From NCBI GenBank assembly GCA_045647345.1, contig JAZRMG010000104.1:1-34475 (forward strand): a DNA stretch of 34,475 bases, in the 5' to 3' direction. Made by a program: the position numbers and the translations under genes. Below are positions 13,865-21,737 of this stretch, piece by piece (the first letter of the stretch is position 1; every line of letters begins with the position of its first letter). The notes under the pieces were generated by a model that did no database searches, was not told where the DNA came from, and saw nothing but the letters and a program-made list of their open reading frames with translations. Origin of the DNA: UBA1189 sp045647345 (GTDB taxonomy: Bacteria; Bacteroidota; Bacteroidia; Bacteroidales; Bacteroidaceae).

Positions 13865-13891
13865 AAAAGGGTTAGGGATTAGCATGAAACC

Positions 13892-13918
13892 TTTGAGTGG
13901 AGATTTGTTATACCTTTG
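13892..13918 (+). promoter_or_regulatory. Promoter of the SDR/ALDH pair
   Basis: TACCTTTG (13911-13918) is a full -7 match. TTTG at 13892-13895 is closer (15 bases) than the usual 19-21, so a regulator may assist. It predicts an RNA start near 13925, exactly at the base of the structured leader. Confidence 0.5.
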
Positions 13919-13926
13919 CAACATAA

Positions 13927-14029
13927 ACTGCGAAGATTGACTGTGTATGAGACTCCTCGGAGAACTGAAGTCCTCTTCGTCGCAACCGACACTTTCATAC
14001 CGCGTCGGCGCTTGCACAATCTTTGCAGT
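13927..14029 (+). ncRNA. Structured 5' leader RNA of the SDR gene
   Basis: A 13-bp closing stem (actgcgaagattg, 13927-13939, with caatctttgcagt, 14017-14029; one G-U) encloses a second stem (gtatga, 13945-13950, with tcatac, 13995-14000). Inside are small hairpins GAAG-TCCT-CTTC (13967-13978) and GTCG-CAAC-CGAC (13979-13990), and on the 3' side CCG-CGT-CGG (14000-14008). This is a multibranch fold as seen in riboswitches. The class is not recognised. Confidence 0.55.
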
Positions 14030-14033
14030 CGTA

Positions 14034-14061
14034 AAACTTTTAATGTAGATATTAGTTTTTT
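14034..14061 (+). terminator. Possible attenuator hairpin after the structured leader
   Basis: aaaact (14033-14038) can pair with agtttt (14054-14059) with further A-T pairs inside, followed by T at 14060-14061. It is AU-only and weak. Its place between the leader fold and the SDR ATG (14085) suggests attenuation. Confidence 0.3.
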
Positions 14062-14084
14062 AAGGTGAAAGACAAAAGCAAACT

Positions 14085-14891
14085 ATGAACATCAACAATC
14101 GAAACGTGCTTATTACCGGAGGAGCTTCGGGTATAGGCAAAATCATGGGACGCATAGCACTGGAGAAGGGAGCACGCTGCCTTATCATTTGGGACATCAA
14201 CGAACAGAACATTGCCTCCACCGTAAAAGAGTTTGAAGCCAAAGGTAAGGTCAAGGGATACCGTGTAGACGTGGGAGACATAGAAGCCGTGCGCACAGCC
14301 TATGCCACTACAGTGAAAGAGTGTGGCGATATAGACCTGCTCATCAATAATGCAGGTATCATCACCAGCAACCGAACCTTCGACCAGGTGGAAATTTCAG
14401 AAATTGACCGTACCATACGCATCAATGCCGTGGCACCTATGTATGTTGCCCGCGAGATCCTCCCCGATATGCTGCGCCGTGGCGTGGGACACATCTGCAA
14501 CATCACTTCAGCAGGTGGAATGTTGGGCAATCCGCGCATGGCCGTATATGGTGCCAGCAAGTGGGCAGCCATCGGGTGGTCCGACTCGGTGCGTATCGAA
14601 CTGCAGGAGCAGAAAAGCCCCGTGCGCGTCACCACCATCACTCCTTATTATATTAATACGGGGATGTTCGATGGTGTGAAATCGCCCATCATCCCCATCC
14701 TCAAACCCGAGTATGTGGCCAAGAGAGTCATCCGTGCCATCGAGAAGAACCGTATCTTCCGCGGCATTCCTTTCGGACTCCACTTCATCCGTTTCTGGCA
14801 ATTTATCCTTCCGATACGCGTTTTTGACTTTTTCTTCGGGAAAGTCTTTGGTATTTACCACACAATGGATAACTTTACGGGCAGAAAGTAA
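14085..14891 (+). CDS. Short-chain dehydrogenase/reductase (classical SDR)
   Basis: A 268-residue NAD(P)-dependent oxidoreductase. The nucleotide-binding TGGASGIG is at 11-18, a DxN at the end of beta-2 (WDIN, 36-39), NNAG at 88-91, catalytic Ser142 in NITSAGG, and Tyr155 and Lys159 in VYGASKW. An acidic residue after beta-2 favours NAD. The C-terminal 50 residues are rich in Phe and Arg (FGLHFIRFWQFILPIRVFDFFFGKVFG) and could touch the membrane, as in retinol or long-chain alcohol dehydrogenase relatives. The aldehyde dehydrogenase gene follows after 71 bases, so the pair may oxidise an alcohol to an acid in two steps (inference). Substrate is unknown. Confidence 0.95.
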   Translation: MNINNRNVLITGGASGIGKIMGRIALEKGARCLIIWDINEQNIASTVKEFEAKGKVKGYRVDVGDIEAVRTAYATTVKECGDIDLLINNAGIITSNRTFDQVEISEIDRTIRINAVAPMYVAREILPDMLRRGVGHICNITSAGGMLGNPRMAVYGASKWAAIGWSDSVRIELQEQKSPVRVTTITPYYINTGMFDGVKSPIIPILKPEYVAKRVIRAIEKNRIFRGIPFGLHFIRFWQFILPIRVFDFFFGKVFGIYHTMDNFTGRK

Positions 14892-14962
14892 TTCCTCATT
14901 TACAATTTGATGATTTACGATTTATTTGTCAATTCAATTATTGAATAATTTGTCATACACCC

Positions 14963-16351
14963 ATGATACCATCCATCATAGAATCGCAACGCGCCTACTT
15001 TCACAGTGGCGCAACACTTGATCTCAGCTTCCGCCTTGGCATGCTGAAGAAATTGCAGACAGCTCTTGAGAAATGGGAGAAGCCCTTTGCAGATGCGTTA
15101 TGGACCGATCTTCACAAGTCGTACGAAGAGGCATATCTCACCGAGCTGAGCATCGTGAAGGGTGAGATAGCCAATCATATCCGCAACCTCGGTAAGTGGA
15201 GCCGCCGCAAGCGCAAGCCCACTCCCATCAAGATGTTCCCCTCACGAAGCTATATCGTGAGTGAGCCATTGGGCAACACGCTCATCATGGCACCGTGGAA
15301 CTATCCCGTGCAACTGCTGCTGAATCCACTCGTAGGTGCAATATCCGCAGGATGCACTGCCGTACTGAAGCCCTCGCCCTACGTCCCTACCGTATCGAAG
15401 GTGCTCCAAGAGATGATTGAGGAGACCTTCGACCCGCAGTACATCGCCATCGTGCCGGGCAATCGTGAGGTAAATCAGGCTCTGCTTGCCCAGCGCTTCG
15501 ACCTCATCTTCTTCACCGGTAGTCCCTCGCTGGGCAAGATTGTGATGGAGGCAGCATCGAAATATCTTACTCCCGTAGTGCTCGAACTTGGTGGCAAGAG
15601 TCCCTGCATCGTAGACCGCACAGCCGACATCAAGCTCGCAGCCAAGCGCATTGCCTGGGGCAAGACACTTAACTCAGGGCAGACCTGCATCGCGCCCGAC
15701 TATCTGCTCATCCACGAATCTGTCAAGGACGAATTCGTCAGAGCATTTGCCAAAGCCGTGAAAGCCCTCCACTGCACCGACATCAAGGAGCACAAGCACT
15801 ATGTGCGTATGGTCAATGACCGTGCCTTTGAGCGTGTGAAGAGCTACATCGCACAGGGCGATATCCTCTATGGTGGACGTACCGACGAGAAGGAGCGCTT
15901 CATAGAGCCAACCCTACTCGACATGCACATCAGCCTCAGCGAAGCTGATGCCGACGCCAAAGCCAATAGCCACGAAGTGCTCACCGAAGAGATCTTCGGA
16001 CCCGTATTCCCAATCCTTACCTTTAAACATATAGATGAGGTGACTGGATACATCACCCGCCGCGAGAAGCCGCTGGCCTTCTACTACTTCGGCAACGAGA
16101 GCGACGGCTGGGACATCATCCGCCACACCTCATCGGGCGGAGCCTGTATCAACGACACCATCATGCACATTGCCAATGAGCACGTACCTTTCGGTGGTGT
16201 GGGCAACTCGGGCATGGGTGGCTACCACGGCGAAGAGAGCTTCCGCGCTTTCTCGCACCGCCGTACTGTAGTGACCACAGGTACCTGGATAGACCTCCCC
16301 TTCCGCTACATGCCTTACAAGATGTTCGGTTTGGTGAAAAAGATTGTGTAG
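14963..16351 (+). CDS. Aldehyde dehydrogenase, ALDH3-like
   Basis: A 462-residue NAD(P)-dependent aldehyde dehydrogenase. Asn113 (APWNYP), Glu208 (VLELGGKSP) and nucleophile Cys242 (NSGQTCIAPDY) are in their expected places, as is EEIFGPVFP. The length and the short N-terminus without an oligomer arm match the class 3 (fatty and aromatic aldehyde) group. The C-terminus (SGMGGYHGEESFRAFSHRRTVV) is typical of it. It probably acts after the SDR in the same transcript. The gap between them is AT-rich with a small ttcaat-t-attgaa hairpin. A strong bidirectional terminator follows 32 bases after the stop. Confidence 0.95.
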   Translation: MIPSIIESQRAYFHSGATLDLSFRLGMLKKLQTALEKWEKPFADALWTDLHKSYEEAYLTELSIVKGEIANHIRNLGKWSRRKRKPTPIKMFPSRSYIVSEPLGNTLIMAPWNYPVQLLLNPLVGAISAGCTAVLKPSPYVPTVSKVLQEMIEETFDPQYIAIVPGNREVNQALLAQRFDLIFFTGSPSLGKIVMEAASKYLTPVVLELGGKSPCIVDRTADIKLAAKRIAWGKTLNSGQTCIAPDYLLIHESVKDEFVRAFAKAVKALHCTDIKEHKHYVRMVNDRAFERVKSYIAQGDILYGGRTDEKERFIEPTLLDMHISLSEADADAKANSHEVLTEEIFGPVFPILTFKHIDEVTGYITRREKPLAFYYFGNESDGWDIIRHTSSGGACINDTIMHIANEHVPFGGVGNSGMGGYHGEESFRAFSHRRTVVTTGTWIDLPFRYMPYKMFGLVKKIV

Positions 16352-16382
16352 AAAAGATGTTACAGTGACAATGTCACAATCC

Positions 16383-16411
16383 AAGAGGGTGTACGCACAC
16401 CCTCTTATTTT
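16383..16411. terminator. Bidirectional terminator between ALDH and xseB
   Basis: A perfect 10-bp stem (aagagggtgt ... acaccctctt) with a four-base loop, followed by atttttc on the plus strand. The right arm contains the xseB stop codon (16405-16407), so the convergent genes share it. Confidence 0.85.
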
Positions 16412-16584
16412 TCTTCCAACAACGCCTTAATCTTCTCATCCGTCTTGTAGAGCTTGTCCTTACATAGTTTGACGAGCTTTTGGGCCTCCTTGAGGCGGTC
16501 GGCCAACTGGTCTATATCCAGTTCGTTGTTCTCTATCTGCGAGACAATGGTCTCGAGTTGCTGTAGGGCTTCTTCGTATTTCAT
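16405..16584 (-). CDS. xseB: Exodeoxyribonuclease VII small subunit
   Basis: A 59-residue product beginning MKYEEALQQLETIVSQIENN and containing LDIDQLADRLKEAQKLVKLCKDKL. This is the XseB pattern of two antiparallel helices. Several copies bind each XseA to form the nuclease that degrades single-stranded DNA in both directions. The start ATG at 16584 is 13 bases after the xseA stop. Order mnmA-xseA-xseB on the minus strand supports one transcript. The length is slightly short of the usual 70-80 residues but includes the whole conserved core. The stop codon lies inside a terminator stem. Confidence 0.93.
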   Translation of the reverse strand: MKYEEALQQLETIVSQIENNELDIDQLADRLKEAQKLVKLCKDKLYKTDEKIKALLEEK

Positions 16585-16597
16585 TGTTTATTATTTA

Positions 16598-17827
16598 TCA
16601 AATTCTCTTACTCTTTACCTCACCATCGGCAAATTCCGTTGTGAGCACTGCGCCTTCGGGGAGTAAAGCCACATCGCGAACCACCCTACCCTCACAGCGT
16701 GTGATGGTATAGCCGCGCTGCAAGATTTGCTTGGGTGAAGCACCTTCGAGGATTTTCTCTATCAGTTCCAAGCGATGGGTATGCTTTATTAAGGTCTGCT
16801 GCAAAGCTGTTTGTATACGTTGTTCGAACTGCTCGATACGATACATCTGTTTGGTATACAACACTGAGAAAAGCGCGGGGATGCGCTGCGCCAATTGCTC
16901 TATACGTTTCTCCTCCCGATGCATACGTTCAGTAACACCTGCTGTCAGAGACTCCACCAGATCATCAAGTTTGGCAGCAGTATCTGTCAAGGCAGCAATG
17001 AGATATTCAGCAGCAGCCGTAGGTGTCTTCACTCGGGTGTGCGATACCATATCGAGCACAGTATCGTCACGCTCGTGTCCGATACCCGTAATTATCGGCA
17101 GCGGGAACTGCGCACAATTGGCCGCCAAAGCGTAGGTATCGAATCCCGAGAGATCGCTCGTTGCACCACCGCCACGGATAATGACCACCACATCCCACTC
17201 ATCGCGCTCGGCAGCAATGCGGTCGAGTGCAGCAATGACGGTCTCCTCCACCCTATCGCCCTGCATCACAGCAGGGAAAAGCTTGGGATAGAAGACAAAT
17301 CCATAAGGGTTGCCCACCAACTGGTCACAAAAGTCGCCATAGCCCGCTGCACTGGCAGCCGAGATAACAGCCACACGTTGCGGAAGGACAGGCATCGGCA
17401 GTTCCTTATTGAGCGTAAGCACTCCCTCGTCTTCCAGTTGCATCAATATCTCACGACGACGACGAGCCATATCGCCGAGTGTATAGGTCGGGTCTATGTC
17501 ATGTACCGTAAGCGACATGCCATATTGCTCGTGAAACTCCACTGACACCTGCAGCAACACCTTGATGCCTGCTGTGAAGGCCTGCCCAGTCTCATTCTCG
17601 AAGTAGGGTTTCAACATCTTGTAGATATTGGCCCAGATAGTACCACGTGCTTTGGCCAGGAGCGTATTGCCCCGCTCGGCCTTCTGCACCAGTTCGATGT
17701 AGCAATGTCCATTGTAAGCTACACGTACTTCGCTCAGTTCGGCCTGCACCCAATAAGTATCGGGCATACCCTCACGCAAGGTGATGCGGATGAGGCGATT
17801 CAGTTCGTATAGCGATAACGCCTCCAT
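16598..17827 (-). CDS. xseA: Exodeoxyribonuclease VII large subunit
   Basis: A 409-residue XseA. An N-terminal OB-fold lies at about 1-105 (LSLYELNRLIRITLREGMPDTYWVQAELSEV). The catalytic domain follows with PQRVAVISAASAAGYGDF (148-165), VVIIRGGGATSDLSGFD (about 212-228) and ITGIGHERDDTVLDMVSHTRVKTPTAAAEYL (about 246-276), the conserved metal and active-site blocks. A helical coiled-coil arm that binds XseB comes next, and then a short beta tail with GYTITR. It works in DNA repair on single-stranded DNA. One base separates it from the mnmA stop, and xseB follows. Confidence 0.97.
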   Translation of the reverse strand: MEALSLYELNRLIRITLREGMPDTYWVQAELSEVRVAYNGHCYIELVQKAERGNTLLAKARGTIWANIYKMLKPYFENETGQAFTAGIKVLLQVSVEFHEQYGMSLTVHDIDPTYTLGDMARRRREILMQLEDEGVLTLNKELPMPVLPQRVAVISAASAAGYGDFCDQLVGNPYGFVFYPKLFPAVMQGDRVEETVIAALDRIAAERDEWDVVVIIRGGGATSDLSGFDTYALAANCAQFPLPIITGIGHERDDTVLDMVSHTRVKTPTAAAEYLIAALTDTAAKLDDLVESLTAGVTERMHREEKRIEQLAQRIPALFSVLYTKQMYRIEQFEQRIQTALQQTLIKHTHRLELIEKILEGASPKQILQRGYTITRCEGRVVRDVALLPEGAVLTTEFADGEVKSKRI

Positions 17828-17828
17828 A

Positions 17829-18929
17829 TCATATATACATATTTATCCCTCGTTGCGAAGCAATAAAAGCTCCGCCAACAAGACGGTTGCCCACATAAAA
17901 TACTGCCGACTGTCCGGGAGTAATTGCCGACACTTCTTCGGAAAACCGTATAAGAAACCTACCATCATCAACTTCACGTACGACATCGCAGGGCACGGAA
18001 CGACTACGATAACGGATGCGTACCGCCAGATTCTTTTCAGCAAAGAAACGGTCGGCATCCACTAGGCAAAGCTGTTCGACAAGCATATAGCGTGTGAGCA
18101 ACTGCTCGGCATCGCCCAGCATCACTGTATTCTTGTCAGGATTGAGTTTCAGCACGTAAGCCGGTCGGCCCAGCGCAATGCCCAATCCCTTGCGCTGACC
18201 TATCGTATAATAAGGATAGCCCTGATGCATACCAAGCGTACGCCCCATAACATCGACAAACTTACCCGGCCCTATCTGCGTATCTATCTGCGGACAATGC
18301 TCGCGCAAGAAGTCTCGGTAATCGCCTTCAATGAAGCACACCTCCATGCTCTCGCCCTCCTTGGCCTTAAGTGTAAAGCCTTTATCGGCAAGGTATTGAC
18401 GCACGTCGGGCTTCTTCCATCCACCAAGAGGGAACACACAACGCGACAGCACCTCCTGACTGAGATTCCACAGGAAATAGCTTTGGTCTTTCTGCGGGTC
18501 ATCGCCTGTAACAATATAGTAACGTCCTTCATCACATACCGTCTGCACATAGTGCCCTGTGGCGATATAAGCACAATCAAGACGGTCGGCCCACTCGGCA
18601 AGCACACGAAATTTGAACTGCGGATTACACTTCACACACGGATTGGGCGTACGCCCCTGCATATATTCATCAATAAAATACTGTACTATCTGACGACGGA
18701 ACCCCTCACGTCCATCGGCCACATGATGCTCTACACCCAAACGGCCAGCCATTTCACGAGCTTCACCGATGAAATGCGGCTCACCATCGTCACCAAGCTG
18801 TGAGGGTACATCAAACACACGCATCGTCAACCCTACCACCTCGTAGCCCTGCTCTTGTAGCATCAAACAAGCGGCCGTACTATCTATGCCGCCACTCATC
18901 CCTATCAATACTCGTCTGTCACGTTCCAT
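17829..18929 (-). CDS. mnmA: tRNA-specific 2-thiouridylase MnmA
   Basis: A 366-residue MnmA that puts sulfur on U34 of Lys, Glu and Gln tRNAs. The PP-loop SGGIDST is at 12-18, the catalytic Cys pair appears as Cys98 (NPCVKCN) and Cys198 (MEVCFIEG), and GHYVQ is at 125-129. LNPDKNTVMLGD and a C-terminal beta barrel complete the fold. The sequence before Cys198 is ESMEVCFI rather than the common SQGICFI, a known type of variation in Bacteroidetes, which often hold more than one copy. It is the first gene of an apparent mnmA-xseA-xseB transcript. A weak promoter match (GTTG, 19 bases, TAACTTCG) lies at 18979-18949. Confidence 0.95.
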   Translation of the reverse strand: MERDRRVLIGMSGGIDSTAACLMLQEQGYEVVGLTMRVFDVPSQLGDDGEPHFIGEAREMAGRLGVEHHVADGREGFRRQIVQYFIDEYMQGRTPNPCVKCNPQFKFRVLAEWADRLDCAYIATGHYVQTVCDEGRYYIVTGDDPQKDQSYFLWNLSQEVLSRCVFPLGGWKKPDVRQYLADKGFTLKAKEGESMEVCFIEGDYRDFLREHCPQIDTQIGPGKFVDVMGRTLGMHQGYPYYTIGQRKGLGIALGRPAYVLKLNPDKNTVMLGDAEQLLTRYMLVEQLCLVDADRFFAEKNLAVRIRYRSRSVPCDVVREVDDGRFLIRFSEEVSAITPGQSAVFYVGNRLVGGAFIASQRGINMYI

Positions 18930-19031
18930 ATACCTATTATATATAGGGCGAAGTTAGTATTTTTCTACCATATAACAACTAGTTTAACCAAGAAACAAAT
19001 CCAAAAACACCAGTAATATTGTTTTTTTAAT

Positions 19032-19039
19032 TAATTTTG
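19032..19039 (+). promoter_or_regulatory. -7 box of the MATE gene
   Basis: TAATTTTG matches TAnnTTTG, 30 bases before the ATG. No good TTTG is at the right distance upstream. Confidence 0.35.
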
Positions 19040-19069
19040 CGTTTCAAACAATGATTATATATAATTAGA

Positions 19070-20446
19070 ATGACTGAAAAGAAAATCCCGAGCGAACTGG
19101 GAACCCGCCCTGTAGGCGAGTTACTAAGACAGTATGCCTTGCCATCCATCATTGCCATGCTGGCCTCCTCGCTGTACAACATCGTGGACAGCATCTTCAT
19201 CGGACATGGAGTAAATGCCTTAGCACTATCTGGACTGGCCGCGACCTTTCCATTGATGAATATATCCACCGCATTCGGAGCGATGGTAGGTATGGGTTCA
19301 TCTACGCTGATTTCAGTAAAGCTGGGACAGAAAGACTATAAGACAGCCCAACAAATCCTGGGTAATGCTGTGGTGATGAATATAGTAATGGGCCTTATAT
19401 TTGGTGCCATAGCGCTCATATTCATCGATCCAATACTCTTTGCCTTCGGTGCCACAGATACAACTATCGAGTATGCACGCGACTATATGCAGATTATCCT
19501 CTTAGGAAACATATTCACACATATGTATTTCGGGTTCAATGCATTGTTACGCGCTATGGGACACCCAAAGATGGCGATGAAAGCCACCATTGCTACAGTG
19601 ATTATCAATACGATACTTGACCCGTTGTTTATCTTCGACACCATAGACCTTGGTTTTATCCAATTTAACGGAGCAGGCTGGGGTATCCGAGGAGCAGCCA
19701 TTGCCACAGTATTGGCCCAGTGCATATCGCTAGTTTGGCAGGTGCGCGTGATGAGTGACAAACGCGAACTCATACATTTCAAACGTGGTATATATCGACT
19801 GAAAAGCTATATCGTAAAAGAGGTTCTCACCATCGGATTGTCGCCCTGTCTAATGAACCTTGCTTCATGCTTTGTGGTCATCTTCATCAATCGTGGTCTA
19901 CTCAACTATGGCGGTGACTACGCAGTGGGTGCTTATGGTATCGTACACAAGATGACCTTCATCTTCGTAATGATTGTAATGGGATTCACCCAAGGTATGC
20001 AACCTATTGCTGGATACAACTATGGAGCCAAAGCTTATGACCGCGTGACCAAGGTTCTGAAAATCACCATTGCATTGGCCACCGTAGTTACCACGTTAGC
20101 TTTTGTTATTGGTGAATTCTTCCCCGAATACGTGGCACGTATCTTCACTTCCGACACAAAGATGATTGAAATGGCTGTTGTGGGTATGCGTTACAACTGT
20201 CTTGTATTCCCCATTGTGGGTTTCCAAATGGTTGCAGGCAACTTCTTCCAGAGCATAGCCCAGCCGGGAAAGTCCATCTTCCTCTCGCTGAGCCGCCAAC
20301 TACTATTCCTGATACCATTTATCATCATTTTCCCTCACTTCTGGGGAATCGATGGTGTATGGGTGAGCCTCCCAGCTTCAGACCTCGTATCATCGATTAT
20401 TGCTGCCATAATGTTGGGACAGTATTTTAAGAAACACAAGATGTAA
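19070..20446 (+). CDS. MATE family multidrug/metabolite exporter
   Basis: A 458-residue integral membrane protein with about 12 hydrophobic segments in two related halves, the layout of MATE antiporters that export drugs or metabolites with Na+ or H+. Typical motifs include ALPSIIAMLASSLYNIVDSIFIGH (about 25-48), GMGSSTLISVKLGQKDYKTAQ (about 80-100) and, in the second half, GFTQGMQPIAGYNYGAKAYDRV (about 305-326). It is closest in pattern to the NorM/DinF-like group common in Bacteroidales. Substrate cannot be told from sequence. It is divergent from mnmA; the cytidylate-kinase-like gene follows after 78 bases. Confidence 0.95.
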   Translation: MTEKKIPSELGTRPVGELLRQYALPSIIAMLASSLYNIVDSIFIGHGVNALALSGLAATFPLMNISTAFGAMVGMGSSTLISVKLGQKDYKTAQQILGNAVVMNIVMGLIFGAIALIFIDPILFAFGATDTTIEYARDYMQIILLGNIFTHMYFGFNALLRAMGHPKMAMKATIATVIINTILDPLFIFDTIDLGFIQFNGAGWGIRGAAIATVLAQCISLVWQVRVMSDKRELIHFKRGIYRLKSYIVKEVLTIGLSPCLMNLASCFVVIFINRGLLNYGGDYAVGAYGIVHKMTFIFVMIVMGFTQGMQPIAGYNYGAKAYDRVTKVLKITIALATVVTTLAFVIGEFFPEYVARIFTSDTKMIEMAVVGMRYNCLVFPIVGFQMVAGNFFQSIAQPGKSIFLSLSRQLLFLIPFIIIFPHFWGIDGVWVSLPASDLVSSIIAAIMLGQYFKKHKM

Positions 20447-20524
20447 AGAATTATAAATTTCGGATTGTGAATTACTAACATGGCGGTTTAATAATCATAA
20501 TTCAACTTTCAGAACTAACCTAAT

Positions 20525-21148
20525 ATGAGAAAGAACTTCATCATCAATATCGGCCGACAACTCGGCAGCGGTGGACGTAGCATTGCCAACATCTTAGCAC
20601 AACACTATAACATCACCGTATATGACCGCAAACTCATAGAGTTAGCAGCTAAAGAGAGCGGACTCAGTCAAGAGTTTTTCGAAAATGCCGACGAGAAGAA
20701 ATCGCACGGGTTCTTCCATTCCATCTTTTCAGCCCGTGCAGCAGCCAACGCACTCGGCAACAATGACTCATACTTGAGTAACGATGCGCTGTTCAAGGTG
20801 CAGAGCGACATTATACGCGACTTAGCAGAGCGTGAATCATGTATCTTCATCGGACGCTGTGCCGACTACATCCTGCGTGATCATCCCTGTCATATCAATC
20901 TATTCTTCACAGCCAATCTCGAAGACCGCATAGCACGCATGACCAGCGAAAAGGGCATCACTGCTGAACAGGCCGAAGAACTGATAGAAAAAACAGACAG
21001 ACGTCGCTCCGACTACTACAATTATTATAGCGGGAAAACATGGGGAGCCGCCGAAAGCTACGACCTCTGCATCAACACCTCATACCTAGGCCATGAAAGA
21101 ACGGCAGAGATACTAAAAGAATATATCGAATCAAGAATGGCTAAGTAA
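20525..21148 (+). CDS. Cytidylate kinase-like protein
   Basis: A 207-residue P-loop kinase of the cytidylate-kinase-like family. A modified Walker A GRQLGSGGRS (10-19) follows an IIN start strand, then VYDRKLIELAAKESGLS (about 33-49), IFIGRCADYILRDHP (about 107-121, with the lid-side Arg), and RIARM ... DRRRSDYYNYYSGKTWG (about 138-177). The family phosphorylates nucleoside monophosphates, but this subgroup is not tested for CMP, and a separate true Cmk normally exists. It is followed 51 bases later by the YfcE-like gene. No regulation is seen. Confidence 0.88.
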   Translation: MRKNFIINIGRQLGSGGRSIANILAQHYNITVYDRKLIELAAKESGLSQEFFENADEKKSHGFFHSIFSARAAANALGNNDSYLSNDALFKVQSDIIRDLAERESCIFIGRCADYILRDHPCHINLFFTANLEDRIARMTSEKGITAEQAEELIEKTDRRRSDYYNYYSGKTWGAAESYDLCINTSYLGHERTAEILKEYIESRMAK

Positions 21149-21199
21149 ATGAAGACGTCTCCTACTGAACATCATTTATCATTCTAAAAAACTTCACTC

Positions 21200-21691
21200 A
21201 TGAAGCGCATCGGCCTCCTCTCTGACACCCATGGCTATTGGGACGAACGCTACACACGACACTTCGCCGAGTGCGATGAGGTGTGGCATGCCGGAGACAT
21301 TGGCTCATTGGAAGTGGCCGAGAAGTTTGAAGCCTTCCGTCCCTTCCGTGCCGTTCATGGGAACATCGACGGACAAGACATCCGTTTACGCTATCCACAA
21401 ATAAACAGATTCGACATTGAGGGAGCCAACATCCTCATCAAGCATATAGGTGGATACCCTGGAAACTATGATGCATCTATACGCAACACACTCTTCATGC
21501 AGCCGCCCTCACTCTTTATCAGCGGGCACTCGCACATCCTCAAGGTTATGCATGACCGCACTCTCAACACCTTACACATCAACCCCGGTGCAGCTGGTAT
21601 CTACGGTTTTCATAAAGTACGTACCCTCACACGCTTCACCATCGACAACGGTGCATTCAGCAACCTTGAAGTAATCGAATTATCCGAATAA
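21200..21691 (+). CDS. YfcE/MJ0936-type metallophosphoesterase
   Basis: A 163-residue calcineurin-like phosphodiesterase. Metal ligands are visible in order: Asp9 and His11 (SDTHG), Asp33 (AGDIGS), Asn55 (HGNID), His78 (IKHIGG), and GHSH at about 110-113. The length is right for YfcE, which hydrolyses phosphodiesters with Mn2+ in the cytoplasm. The physiological substrate is not known. The start ATG is 51 bases after the kinase gene. Confidence 0.93.
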   Translation: MKRIGLLSDTHGYWDERYTRHFAECDEVWHAGDIGSLEVAEKFEAFRPFRAVHGNIDGQDIRLRYPQINRFDIEGANILIKHIGGYPGNYDASIRNTLFMQPPSLFISGHSHILKVMHDRTLNTLHINPGAAGIYGFHKVRTLTRFTIDNGAFSNLEVIELSE

Positions 21692-21737
21692 CAATAAACA
21701 GCAATTAAGACTAGCAACTATCCACAAAACCATATAT

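Noticed and set aside
18949..18979. Promoter for mnmA on the minus strand
   Set aside because: GTTG-N19-TAACTTCG matches only loosely; not listed as a feature.
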